A stretch of DNA of 64,000 nucleotides from Streptomyces sp. NA02950 (lineage in GTDB: Bacteria > Actinomycetota > Actinomycetes > Streptomycetales > Streptomycetaceae). A model generated the notes under the pieces. The model had not been told where the DNA came from and did no database searches. It worked only from the letters and a program-made list of their open reading frames with translations. The stretch's first letter is position 1; every line of letters starts with the position of its first letter. This document shows, piece after piece, positions 9,097 to 17,145 of this stretch. The translations under genes and the position numbers were made by a program. The stretch lies in NCBI RefSeq assembly GCF_013364155.1, contig NZ_CP054916.1, forward strand, positions 6,569,001-6,633,000, in the 5' to 3' direction.

Positions 9097-9570
9097 TCAG
9101 CCCTTGTCTGCCCAGTAGTCGGCCAGCATCTCGCCAGGCCAGGCAGGCTCGTGGATCCTGCCACGCGGGCCCATCTCTTGAAAGAACGGAGACAGGTCGT
9201 AGATTTTCGTGCCGACCACGGCGTCCAGGTCGGTCACGTGCAATCTGAGCCCGTCGACCTTGAGCAGCCGCGGGAAGCTCTGCGCGAGCTGGTTGGGGCG
9301 CCGGTGGTTGCGATGGGCGAACGTGCCCGTTGCCGGCCACTGCGGGTTTCCGCGCGGGCTGCGGGCGTGGTACTCCACATCGTCGGGCGATGCCTGGTCG
9401 AAGTGCCACACGACCACCAGGTGGGAGAACTCCTCCAGGCCCTGCACGGAGTCGAGGGGGAACTCGGCCTCGTCGAGCTGGATCACCGACTCGACGCCAC
9501 CCCAGTAGTCGTCGGCGACCTCGGTACGGCCCGCGACGACTTCCCCGATCGGCTTGATCTCCAAAGCCAT
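9097..9570 (-). CDS. trmO: TsaA/TrmO-family SAM-dependent methyltransferase
   Basis: 157-aa protein of the TrmO/YaeB (TsaA) family; the Escherichia coli member N6-methylates t6A37 in tRNA-Thr using S-adenosylmethionine. Family motifs are visible: IKPIGEV at the start, LDSVQGLEEFSHLVVVWHFD, RSPRGNPQWPATGTFAHRNHRRPNQLAQSFPRL and LDAVVGTKIYDLSPF. The start at the ATG at 9570 removes a spurious upstream extension. In actinomycetes such single-domain proteins are common and their substrate is often untested. It is cargo or background in the island and is probably transcribed downstream of the HTH-TPR regulator (39 bp apart). Confidence 0.8.
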   Translation of the reverse strand: MALEIKPIGEVVAGRTEVADDYWGGVESVIQLDEAEFPLDSVQGLEEFSHLVVVWHFDQASPDDVEYHARSPRGNPQWPATGTFAHRNHRRPNQLAQSFPRLLKVDGLRLHVTDLDAVVGTKIYDLSPFFQEMGPRGRIHEPAWPGEMLADYWADKG

Positions 9571-9608
9571 TGCCCCAGCCCTTCGACTCGGTCTTACGAC
9601 ACGTGTGA

Positions 9609-11000
9609 TCAATCTACTTGGGCCAGGTACAAGGCCGCGCGGGTGTCCAGCGCGCCCACCGCGGGGATGCCGCGCTTGCGATAGGACGACAGCAGGTGCC
9701 GCATTTCGACGACCGTCTGCCGGGCCCGGCCGGAGTAGATCCCGTCCTCCATCGCGTCCAGGACGCTGGTCCACGTTGCGCACGCCTCTTCGACGCCGCC
9801 CTGGGCGATCTGCGTCGCACCCATGTACCCGAGAGTGACCGCGTGCGTGCGCCGGAACGCCGCGCCGCGCGTGCGCACGGAGTGCCGGAATTGCTTGACC
9901 GCCCGTTGGTGGTCACCGAGATCCCGCAGGGTGCATGCGGTCTCGTGCGCCAGGGATGCCTCGCCGAAGAAGAAGGTCCGGTCCGGCTCCCTGATCCCGT
10001 CGTGGGCGTTCGACAGGTCGTCCTCAGCGCGAAGCAGTGCCCGCGCCGCCTCCTCCTTGTGACCGTTCGCGGCGAGGGTCCGCGCGTGTACGACGCCGAG
10101 AAGCGCTCGCTCGCGGGGGGTGGCGGCCGCGTACCGCTCGCCGTGCACCGAAGCCTGCGCGAGCTGGAGGGCTTCGCGGCGAAAGCCCAGGTCGAGCGCC
10201 TGGTGCCCCATGGCGCGCAGGATGTGCCCGCTCAGGGGTGCGTCGCCGGAACGGGCGGCCAGCTTCACCGCGGTGTTGAAGCGCTGGAGCGCGACCGCGT
10301 GCTCGCTGTTGTCGAATGCCATCCAGCCCGACACGTACGCAAGTTCGGCGGAGGCCGAGAACATCGCGCGTCGGGTCGCGTCGTCGGCGAACCGGCCCCG
10401 GAGGAAGTCGTGGGCCTCATGCTTCAGGTACTCGTCGACCGCCCGCCGGCCGTGGCCGCCACCGCGCCGCTGGTCCATGCGCGAGAAGGTCAGGGTCAGC
10501 TCTCTTACGGTCTCCACGTCTCCGCGACCGACGCGTTTGCCCACCGAGGGCTCCTCGGCCGGCGGCAGCGACATGGCGTCCCACCACGTCTCATCAGGCA
10601 GGATCAGGGACGCCGCGGAGTACGCGCCACCCGTCAGCAGTCGACGCCGGTCCGTGTCCACACCACTCCCCAAGTCGTTCAGCGCGATCAACGGATCAAC
10701 GCGCCAGTCCAGCGCCCCCTGCGCTGGTGAGGTGGAAGCTGCGAACCCGATCTCTTGTGGCGTGATCTCACGCTTCAAACGACGGGACAGCGCCTGGCAC
10801 AAGATAGCGGGCGCGATCCCCGACGGCTGGACGCCTGCCACCCACATGCTTACGTGGGACCGTCCGATCTTGGAGTTCTCCCGCACCTCGCCGTTCAACG
10901 TCTCGACGGCGACCCGGTTGTACGCGGCGGCGACCTGCGCTCGTGACCAGGCAGCTTCCAGGAAAAGTGCGGCCAGCCGCTCGTTTCTCTCGCGCGCCAT
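9609..11000 (-). CDS. HTH plus TPR-like regulator (Streptomyces type)
   Basis: 463-aa soluble regulator. The N-terminal 80 residues form a DNA-binding domain of the Streptomyces helix-turn-helix kind (MARERNERLAALFLEAAWSRAQVAAAYNRVA, then RSHVSMWVAGVQPSGIAPAILCQALSRRLKREITP). The rest is an all-helical TPR-like array (for example HILRAMGHQALDLGFRREAL and LAHETACTLRDLGDHQRAV). Proteins of this architecture often sit by RiPP or secondary-metabolism genes and respond to small peptides or developmental cues. The ATG at 11000 is chosen because the preceding 12 codons lack conserved sequence. A role in controlling the lanthipeptide cluster is possible but unproven. Confidence 0.72.
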   Translation of the reverse strand: MARERNERLAALFLEAAWSRAQVAAAYNRVAVETLNGEVRENSKIGRSHVSMWVAGVQPSGIAPAILCQALSRRLKREITPQEIGFAASTSPAQGALDWRVDPLIALNDLGSGVDTDRRRLLTGGAYSAASLILPDETWWDAMSLPPAEEPSVGKRVGRGDVETVRELTLTFSRMDQRRGGGHGRRAVDEYLKHEAHDFLRGRFADDATRRAMFSASAELAYVSGWMAFDNSEHAVALQRFNTAVKLAARSGDAPLSGHILRAMGHQALDLGFRREALQLAQASVHGERYAAATPRERALLGVVHARTLAANGHKEEAARALLRAEDDLSNAHDGIREPDRTFFFGEASLAHETACTLRDLGDHQRAVKQFRHSVRTRGAAFRRTHAVTLGYMGATQIAQGGVEEACATWTSVLDAMEDGIYSGRARQTVVEMRHLLSSYRKRGIPAVGALDTRAALYLAQVD

Positions 11001-11140
11001 CCTGCGCCCCCGCCACTGAAAGCGATCTTTGATCACGTTGACCGGACCCGCCCCGGAATTAGCTCGGGGACGGGCGCAGATCCAACGTAGTGCTCAACTG
11101 ACCTCTGGTGCAGCCGAGGTGGCGGAGAAGCCACCCTGCC

Positions 11141-11287
11141 CTAAGCCCCTGGGACCTTCCTACTCTCGCCGCGCAGGTAGCGCCGGATGTCTCGGTCAGT
11201 GAGGCTGCCTTCCTTGCCGGTGAGCTGCTGAGTCTCCGCATTCACGCGATGGGCTAACTCAGGCTGGCTGACGCCGAGTTCTGCCAT
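11141..11287 (-). pseudogene. Fragment of an HTH regulator cut by an insertion sequence
   Basis: A 48-codon remnant reading MAELGVSQPELAHRVNAETQ and ending after RRYLRGESRKVPGA. It matches the N-terminal HTH of Streptomyces regulators (Ser-Gln-x-Glu-Leu-Ala-x-Arg-Val-Asn, then TDRDIRRYLRGE). The sequence just upstream of the ATG is the end of an IS5-type remnant and the C-terminal region is missing, so this is a leftover of a regulator destroyed by IS activity. Confidence 0.55.
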
Positions 11288-11299
11288 GGCGGCGGCTAG

Positions 11300-11600
11300 G
11301 TTCTGTCTCTTTGGTCAGCGTCGGCTCCATATGGGGATGGCGGCGAGGTGGAGCCTGGTAGGCGATGGCGAGCTGGTCCGTTCGCATGGCCAGGCGCGCC
11401 ACTGGTCGGTTGATACGTCGTTCGAGGGTGTTGCGCCGCTTGTAGGCCTCGCTTCGAAGCCGGGTGAACGGCCGCCCCGGCGGCCGCGCCGTAGGCGGTG
11501 ACCGATCCGGTCGGACGGCTGCGAGATGAACGCACGGTTTCCACGCCGAGGCAGATAGCCGCGGATGGCGCGGGAAAGGAGTAGGCGCGGCCCGCGGTCG
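11300..11600 (-). pseudogene. Degenerate 3' end of an IS5-family transposase
   Basis: The minus strand encodes IRGYLPRRGNRAFISQPSD, HRLRRGRRGGRSPGFEA and WRAWPCERTSSPSPTRLHLAAIPIW. These align with the C-terminal part of the intact-looking IS5 transposase at 12656-13514 but lack its NTVERCISRIKQ block. The terminal sequence TGTCTCTTTGGTCA near 11305 matches the ends of that element. The 5' part is gone. From 11600 to 11868 I see no further gene. Confidence 0.6.
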
Positions 11601-11868
11601 CCGAGGCGCGAGATCAGCCGCTCCGGCCGCGCTTCCCGCAGAGGGGTCCGCCGGTATCCCGGCGGCCGCATCCGTACCCCGTCCTCGACCCGAAGCTTGC
11701 GGGGTTCACGCATCGTCGTCACCACCCGCACCGCGTGCCCTGCTGCGGTCCAGCGCACAAAGCGAAACTCGCGGACGTTCACCCTCTTTGCGGAATGCCA
11801 ACGGTCTTGGCGCCACACAACTGCTAGGCTTTCGTGATCTTGTTCATTTCATACAGAAGGGCGTTTTC

Positions 11869-12492
11869 GTGAACTTCGGGAGGAAGGGGGCACTTTTCGC
11901 TGTCGTTGGAATGGCGGTAGTCGCTGCCGTGACCGCCAGCATATTGTTCTGGCAGAAATCCGATGACCCTAGTGCCATCGATTACCCTCGCAGGGTGTGC
12001 GGAGGGGCACTCACCGGCTCTGCCGTGTCACTCCTCTTCCCCACGGAGGGGGATCCCTTCCGTGAGAGCGCGAGTGCATTCGCCAAGTCGGGCCACAGCG
12101 AGTCGTGCATGATGGCGGCAGGAGGCCGGAGGGTCGAGTTGCGCCTGTACACACATCGGGGCACTGGTGAATCGGCACGGGAACACGCGGCCACGGATGA
12201 CACCTGGGACGATGAGCCCGGATACACGAAGATCTCCCTCGGGCCCGCAGCCGGTCATGCGGGCAATTCCTTCGCCCGGCTTGAGCTGGACTGCGCCAGC
12301 TATGTGGACGGTTCATTCGTCCTCGACATTTGGATCAACTATTACGATGTTCACGACCAGGACGTTCCCAACGGGAAGCGTGGGGATTTCGCGGCGCTTG
12401 CGGCCGAAGCCCTCAGATATTCAGCAGGCAAGCAGGGACTGAACTGCAAGGGGGGAGCCGAACTGCCGCAAGGCGCACCGGTCCTGGGTTGA
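11869..12492 (+). CDS. Membrane-anchored or secreted protein of unknown function
   Basis: 207-aa protein beginning at a GTG (11869) with an upstream AGAAGGG RBS. One N-terminal hydrophobic segment (ALFAVVGMAVVAAVTASILFW) follows a short basic start, giving a signal anchor with the bulk outside the membrane. The exported part has four cysteines (in RRVCGG, ESCMM, LDCAS and LNCKG), enough for two disulfides. I do not recognise the family. It lies between two IS5-type copies and may have been carried or isolated by IS insertions. Confidence 0.6.
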   Translation: MNFGRKGALFAVVGMAVVAAVTASILFWQKSDDPSAIDYPRRVCGGALTGSAVSLLFPTEGDPFRESASAFAKSGHSESCMMAAGGRRVELRLYTHRGTGESAREHAATDDTWDDEPGYTKISLGPAAGHAGNSFARLELDCASYVDGSFVLDIWINYYDVHDQDVPNGKRGDFAALAAEALRYSAGKQGLNCKGGAELPQGAPVLG

Positions 12493-12644
12493 CCCGCTGC
12501 GGCGTGCCGCGGGTTCGACCCCGACACTCCCGGGCCAGGGCAGGCGTGCTGAGCACGTAGGTTCACCTGGCCTCAGACGGCCGGGAACGGCCTCTCGCTT
12601 TTCACCATCACGGCAGGCCAGGCCGGGGATGCGCCGGTATCGAA

Positions 12645-13548
12645 GACCTCTTTGGTCATCTGCGAATCCAGATGAGGATGGCTGCGAGGTGGAGTGCGGC
12701 CTGGTAGGCGATGGCAAGCTTGTCGGTTCGCATGGCCAGGCCGCGCCACTGCTTGATGCGGCTGATGCACCGCTCGACCGTGTTCCGCTCCCTGTAGGCC
12801 TCGGCGTCGAAGCCGGGTGGGCGTCCGCCGCGTGAGCCGCGCCGCAGTCGGTGACGGACCTGGTCCACCGGCTGTGGGATGACCGCCCGGATGTGCCGCC
12901 CGCGCAGGTGGGAGCGGATCGCGCGAGAAGAGTACGCGTGATCCGCAATCACCGCATCCGGTCGGGTACGCGGGCGCCCGGGCCCGGTGCGGGGCACGCG
13001 GAGCGCGGCCATCACCGCGGTGAAGGCGGGCGCATCACCTCCCTGCCCGGCCGTCACAGTGATCGCCAACGGTCGGGCACCTGCATCGGCTACCAGGTGG
13101 ACCTTGGTACTCAGCCCGCCGCGAGACCGGCCGAGGGCGTGATCGGCGGGCTCACCTCGGCCGGCCTCACCCTTTGCGCGTGCCAGCCGCGTGCTGGTGG
13201 GCCCGGCAGACGGTGGAGTCGACAGAGGCGGTCCAGCCGATGTCTTCGGCGGCGTCCGCCGAGACCAGGATGGCGGCGAAGATCTTCTGCCAGGTGCCGT
13301 CGACCGCCCAGCGCAGGAGCCGCTCGTGCGCGGTCTGGAAGGGGCCCAGCTCCTCCAGCAGATCCCGCCACGGCGAACAGGTGCGGTACTTCCACGCGAT
13401 CGCCTCAAGAGTGCGGCGGTGGTTCGCCCACCGCCGCCCGCGGACCGGATCGGCCGACATCAACGGCTTGATCCGGTCCCACATCGCATCACTGATCACC
13501 AGCCGGACAAACACATCCGATCAACTGCTCAGCCCATCAAAGAGACAC
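12645..13548 (-). mobile_element. IS5-family insertion sequence (two overlapping frames)
   Basis: About 0.9-kb IS. The outer ends share CTCTTTG (GACCTCTTTGGTCATCTG at left; GTGTCTCTTTGATGGGCTG reading in from the right), consistent with imperfect terminal inverted repeats. It contains a two-frame transposase on the minus strand. A second IS is inserted right next to its right end, so target duplications cannot be read clearly. Boundaries are approximate. Confidence 0.7.
12656..13514 (-). CDS. IS5-family transposase (orfA/orfB with frameshift)
   Basis: The first frame (13514-13167, 115 aa) starts MFVRLVISDAMWDRIKPLMS and carries the DUF4096-type N-terminus and first catalytic Asp (ASVDSTVCRAHQHAAGT). 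The second frame continues GEAGRGEPADHALGRSRGGLSTKVHLVAD with the DDE domain (DAVIADHAYSSRAIR and NTVERCISRIKQWRGLAMRTDKLA, which includes the Glu) down to 12656. Production of the full protein needs a ribosomal frameshift around 13180, common in this IS group, so it may still be functional. Confidence 0.8.
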
Positions 13549-13554
13549 GCCTTA

Positions 13555-14412
13555 GACACCGTTTCCTTTGGTGTGATCGTTCGTTGAGCCGTGCATGACG
13601 GATCTGGTTGAGCGGTTGGTACCGGACGAGTTATGGATGCTGTTCCGGCGGGTGGTGCCGCCGACGGAGGTGAAGCGCCCGCAGGGCGGGGGCCGGCGAC
13701 GGGCTGGTGACCGCGAGACCCTGGCAGCGATCATCTTCGTGGCCACCTCGGGCTGCACGTGGCGGCAGTTGCCGCCGGTGTTCGGCCCGGCCTGGCCCAC
13801 GGTTTACCGGCGCTTCGCCCAGTGGAGCCGGGCCAGGGTGTGGGCCAGGCTCCATCGAGTCGTCCTCGATGAACTCGGCGCCCGCGGTGAGCTGGACTGG
13901 TCGCGGTGTGCCATCGACTCGGTCAGCGTGCGGGCGGCAAAAGGGGGCCACTGACGGGACCGAATCCGACCGACCGCGGCAAGAGCGGATCGAAAATCCA
14001 CCTCATCACGGATCGGAACGGACTGCCCCTGTCGCTGGGTATCTCCGGCGCCAACATGCACGACAGCCTCGGTCTGAAGCCGCTCGTGCGTGGAATCCCA
14101 CCCATCCGCTCCCGGCGTGGCCCGCGTCGTCGGCGCCCGGCCAAGCTCCATGCCGACAAGGGCTACGACTACGAGCACCTACGCAGATGGCTTCGCCAGC
14201 GGCGCATCCGTCATCGCATCGCCCGCAAGGGCATCGAGTCCTCGCAGCGTCTTGGCCGACACCGCTGGGTTGTTGAAAGGACAGTGTCCTGGCTCGCTGG
14301 ATGCCGTCGCCTGCACCGCCGCTACGAGCGCAAGGCCGAGCACTTCCTGGCCTTCGTCGGCATAGCCGCAGCTCTGATCGGCTACCGCCGCCTCACCAAC
14401 TGAAACGGCGTC
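13555..14412 (+). mobile_element. 858-bp IS5-family element with TTA target duplication
   Basis: Ends are readable: GACACCGTTTCCTTTGG at the left and CCAACTGAAACGGCGTC at the right form an imperfect 17-bp inverted repeat (14 matches). TTA flanks both sides (13552-13554 and 14413-14415), the TNA-type 3-bp duplication usual for this IS5 subgroup. It contains one two-frame transposase. It sits directly against the previous IS. Confidence 0.82.
13595..14403 (+). CDS. IS5-family transposase with -1 frameshift signal
   Basis: Frame 1 (13595-13954, 119 aa): MTDLVERLVPDELWMLFRRVVPPTE, then GCTWRQLPPVFGP and the first catalytic Asp in CAIDSVSVRAAKGGH. Frame 2 continues GKRGPLTGPNPTDRGKSGSK with the second Asp (KLHADKGYDYEHLRRWL) and the Glu region (RHRWVVERTVSWLAGCRRLHRRYER), ending at 14403. 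The slippery run AAAAGGGGG at 13939-13947 lies exactly where -1 slippage would join the frames. Intact terminal repeats make this a potentially active copy. Confidence 0.85.
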
Positions 14413-14757
14413 TTAGCTCACGATTCTCTCCCACGTCCGCAAGGTATCCGTGTGGTCAGCTGGAGCGACGCCCTGAAGATAAAAATCACCGGGGTCACGG
14501 CCATAGGCATCCGGCGCTTTCACCTGTCTGTTCCCCTGCCGTTCTCGGAGCACTGGATCCATGCCAAGTGCACAACGTCCACGAGGCGGGGAGCCACACG
14601 TGCCCCTCTCGCGCGCACCGCGCCGTCCGCCCGCATCGACGACAGCAGCCGATCTTTGACCACCTTGACCACCTCCAGCCCCTTGACCCCATGTCAATCG
14701 CCCCGGTTAAGCGGTTCGCTCTTGTAGGCCAGCCTCACGACGAGCGGGAGCACCCAC
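14413..14757. other. Region between IS and regulator gene: no gene seen
   Basis: About 345 bp after the IS right end. Open frames here lack typical coding bias and no known domain is visible. It contains the sequence leading to the RBS (GAGCGGGAG) of the small ORF at 14758. Confidence 0.4.
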
Positions 14758-14850
14758 ATGAACTCCTCTACCGGCAGGAGCAGTGTCACGAGCGCCTTAC
14801 CCCTGGGTGGCGCTGGCCTGCAGCAGCGCAGTGTTGCCGGCCCCCGATGA
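14758..14850 (+). CDS. 30-aa leader-like ORF coupled to the ATPase-fold regulator
   Basis: ATG at 14758 with a GAGCGGGAG RBS opens MNSSTGRSSVTSALPLGGAG and stops at a TGA that overlaps the next ATG (ATGA at 14847-14850). It may be a translational coupling leader for the downstream protein. The composition is Ser/Gly-rich and nothing is recognisable. Confidence 0.3.
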   Translation: MNSSTGRSSVTSALPLGGAGLQQRSVAGPR

Positions 14851-15281
14851 CCCCGGCCACAGCCGTCGCACCAGTTGCTGCGAGGCGTCTGCCGCAGACC
14901 TCGCGCACCTTCGACGTGGCGTTCACCCCGGACCCCGTCCGCGTCGGCCACATGCGCCGGATCACCAAGGCCTTCCTCCGGAAGTGGAACGTACGCGGGC
15001 CGCTCGCCGAGAACATCGTGCTCGTCGTCTCCGAGTTGGTGACCAACGCCGTCGAACACGGGAAGGGAGACGCTCAGCTGCGAGTCCGGCACCTCGACGA
15101 AGAAGTCCGTATCGAGGTCACCGACAGCAGCTCGATTCCGGCCCAGATGCGCCCAGCTAGCGACGAGGCCGAGTCCGGCCGTGGCCTCATCCTCACGTCC
15201 GTCCTCGCGCGGAAATGGGGCGTCAGCGACGACGGCCGAACCACGTGGGCCCGGTTCCGCGTGCCTGCGGGGAGGTCGTGA
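14847..15281 (+). CDS. Histidine-kinase-like ATPase fold protein (anti-sigma/regulatory type)
   Basis: 144-aa protein of the small GHKL (HATPase_c_2, RsbW/SpoIIAB-like) class abundant in Streptomyces. N-box ENIVLVVSELVTNAVEHG, then a beta-rich part (QLRVRHLDEEVRIEVTDSS) and the G-box ESGRGLILTSVLARKWGVS, ending in the usual RTTWARFRV. No phosphoacceptor or sensor domain is present, so it acts as a switch partner of a sigma factor or other regulator, not as a two-component kinase. Proteins of this kind often precede FxLD lanthipeptide operons. Its start overlaps a short upstream ORF. Confidence 0.8.
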   Translation: MTPATAVAPVAARRLPQTSRTFDVAFTPDPVRVGHMRRITKAFLRKWNVRGPLAENIVLVVSELVTNAVEHGKGDAQLRVRHLDEEVRIEVTDSSSIPAQMRPASDEAESGRGLILTSVLARKWGVSDDGRTTWARFRVPAGRS

Positions 15282-15570
15282 TGATCGCCGTGCGCCGCGG
15301 TCGACGAACGTCGCAGTTCAAGCGGTCGTTGTCTGCGACATCACTCGAGGAAGCTCAGTAGCTCCTCCTCACACAGGACTGCCTGAACGAGAGGAGTACG
15401 AACGGCAGTGACGAGCCACGGAGCTGCTTTTCAGCCGAACTCCGAGAGCTGCTACTCCCGGCGGCGCGTAGCCGCCCCCAAGGGAAGGCGCCCTGACTAG
15501 CGTCTCCGCCGACGAACAGAAGACGCCTCCCTCAAGCGCTGTGCACGCGACACCACGAAGGAACCCCTCT
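15282..15570. other. Leader region of the FxLD lanthipeptide operon
   Basis: About 290 bp with no confident gene. Two tiny frames have plausible starts: ATG at 15281 (overlapping the previous stop; MIAVRRGRRTSQFKRS, 26 aa) and GTG at 15408 with a GAGAGGAG RBS (MTSHGAAFQPNSESCYSRRR, 30 aa, stop at 15500). Neither resembles a lanthipeptide precursor. The operon promoter should lie here, but no clear -10/-35 stands out. Confidence 0.3.
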
Positions 15571-16788
15571 ATGACCGATGTGACCGTGAACCCCGACGAG
15601 GCCAACCAGCTCCGCGACAAGGTCGTCGACCAGCTCAAGGAGGACGGCACGATCGTGTCGCCCGGAGTCGAGGCTGCCATGCGCAAGGTGCCCCGGCACC
15701 TGGCCGTGCCGGACGCCCCCCTGGACGAGGCGTACAGCACCTACGACGCGGTCGTCACCAAGCGCAGCGAGAACGGCACCAGCATGAGTTCCGTCTCCGC
15801 CCCGCAGGTCCAGGCGATGCAGCTGGAGCAAGCCGACCTCCGCCCCGGCAACAACGTCGTGGAGTACGGCACGAATGGGCCCAACGCCGCGTACATCGCC
15901 GAGCTGGTGGGTGACACCGGTCAGGTCACCACGGTCGACATCGACGCCGACGCCGCCGCCCGCGCCACGCGCTTCCTCGCCGAGACCGGCTACTCCAGCG
16001 TCCGTGTCCTGACGGCTGACGCATCAGGCGGCGTACCCGAGTACGCCCCGTACGACGCCGTCGTGGTGACCGTCGGGGCCTGGGACATCCCGCCTGCCTG
16101 GCGCGAGCAGCTGACCGAAGGCGGCCGGCTCGTCGTCCCACTGCGAATCCGGAACCTCACGCGCACGTACGGCTTCGTTCGCCAAGGTGACCACCTGGTC
16201 AGCTCCAGCGCCCATGTGTGCGGCTTCGTCCCCATGCAGGGCGAGGACGCCCACGAGGAGCAGCTGCTGTCCTTGGGCGACGGTGTCAGTCTTCGGTTCG
16301 ACGACGGGCCTACCGTGGACCCTTCCCCGCTGGACGGCGTGCTGCGCACCCCGCGCGCTGAGACGTGGACCGGCGTTACCGTCGGTCGCACCGAGAACAT
16401 CGGCACACTCCAGATGTACCTGGCGACCATGGCGCCCGGGTTCTGCATCATGTCCGTCGACCTCGACTCGAACACGGCCGTGGTCGAACCAAGCAACAAG
16501 GGCTTTTCCCTGGCTGCGGTTCGTGGCCCGAACTTCGCCTACGTACTGGTGCGCCGGACCCCGGACGACAAGAACGTCGAGTACGGGGTCCACGCCTTCG
16601 GCCCCGACGGCGCATCGTTCGCTGACGAGGTCGCCGACTGCATCCGCGCATGGGGCAAGGAGCACCGTGGGGGACCCGGCCCGCGCGTCGCCATCTACCC
16701 GGTCGGCACCCCTGATGACCAGATTCCCGGCGATCGGGTCATCGACAAGAGGCACAGCCGGATCTCGGTCTCCTGGTCGGCCGCGTAG
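15571..16788 (+). CDS. FxLD-system protein L-isoaspartate-type O-methyltransferase
   Basis: 405-aa SAM-dependent methyltransferase of the protein-isoaspartate methyltransferase fold, the form found beside FxLD lanthipeptides (LanS_A/OlvS_A type). In studied members it methylates a conserved aspartate of the ring-containing peptide; the ester collapses through succinimide to isoaspartate. Visible motifs: MRKVPRHLAVPDAPLDEAYS, SSVSAPQVQAMQLEQ, the SAM loop VVEYGTNGPNAAYIAELVG with VTTVDID, and YDAVVVTVGAWDIPPAW. A C-terminal region of about 170 residues (from about VCGFVPMQGEDAH) is characteristic of this subgroup. The ATG at 15571 has a GAAGGA RBS. It lies 59 bp upstream of the precursor. Confidence 0.85.
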   Translation: MTDVTVNPDEANQLRDKVVDQLKEDGTIVSPGVEAAMRKVPRHLAVPDAPLDEAYSTYDAVVTKRSENGTSMSSVSAPQVQAMQLEQADLRPGNNVVEYGTNGPNAAYIAELVGDTGQVTTVDIDADAAARATRFLAETGYSSVRVLTADASGGVPEYAPYDAVVVTVGAWDIPPAWREQLTEGGRLVVPLRIRNLTRTYGFVRQGDHLVSSSAHVCGFVPMQGEDAHEEQLLSLGDGVSLRFDDGPTVDPSPLDGVLRTPRAETWTGVTVGRTENIGTLQMYLATMAPGFCIMSVDLDSNTAVVEPSNKGFSLAAVRGPNFAYVLVRRTPDDKNVEYGVHAFGPDGASFADEVADCIRAWGKEHRGGPGPRVAIYPVGTPDDQIPGDRVIDKRHSRISVSWSAA

Positions 16789-16847
16789 TACGCGGTGCCG
16801 GGCCAGGACGTCATGCACCAACCCATCGAGAAAGGGAGAGTGATCGC

Positions 16848-17057
16848 ATGACCACTGCCATGCTGGTCGATGGAGTGACCGCGCTGGCCGAGCCGCCGGT
16901 TGCGGATCTGCTCGACGACGACTTCCAGCTGGACGTGCGCGTCGTCATTGCCGAGCACCCGGGCAGCAAGCTCATGTGCGCCACGAGCGACGGCTGCGGC
17001 AACACCTGCGCCAACGGCGCCAGCTCCTGCAACTCCTATATCGAGGATCCTTCCTGA
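16848..17057 (+). CDS. FxLD-family lanthipeptide precursor
   Basis: 69-aa precursor peptide. The acidic leader contains the defining FxLD box (DDDFQLDVRVV, F26-D29), and the C-terminal core has four cysteines: CATSDGCGNTCANGASSC with C44, C50, C54 and C61, plus Ser/Thr residues available for dehydration (S40, T46, S47, T53, S59, S60, S63, S69). LanB should dehydrate Ser/Thr, LanC should close up to four (methyl)lanthionine rings, and the neighbouring methyltransferase is expected to act on an aspartate, most likely D48 in the conserved SDGCG. The tail is acidic (YIEDPS). A strong AAAGGGAGAG RBS precedes the ATG. The cleavage site is not evident; no double-Gly or protease gene is present nearby. 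Confidence 0.92.
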   Translation: MTTAMLVDGVTALAEPPVADLLDDDFQLDVRVVIAEHPGSKLMCATSDGCGNTCANGASSCNSYIEDPS

Positions 17058-17075
17058 CGGGTCCTTCCATCGCCA

Positions 17076-17103
17076 GGGCGACAGCCGAATGCGGCTGTCG
17101 CCC
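17076..17103 (+). terminator. Hairpin between precursor and lanB (attenuator)
   Basis: GGGCGACAGCC (17076-17086) pairs perfectly with GGCTGTCGCCC (17093-17103) over a 6-nt loop, without a T-run. It sits 19 nt after the precursor stop and 42 nt before the lanB start. Partial termination or processing here would give more precursor mRNA than enzyme mRNA, as in many RiPP operons. Confidence 0.6.
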
Positions 17104-17145
17104 CGGCGGCACCCGTATGCGCGTCCCATACGAGCAGGAGAACCT

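Noticed and set aside
9609..10730. Long rightward ORFs opposite the HTH-TPR regulator
   Set aside because: Antisense frames created by high GC; the leftward frame has the HTH motifs and proper codon bias.
15408..15500. 30-aa ORF with good RBS as a second lanthipeptide precursor
   Set aside because: It has a single Cys, no FxLD box and no acidic leader, so it is treated as leader sequence only.
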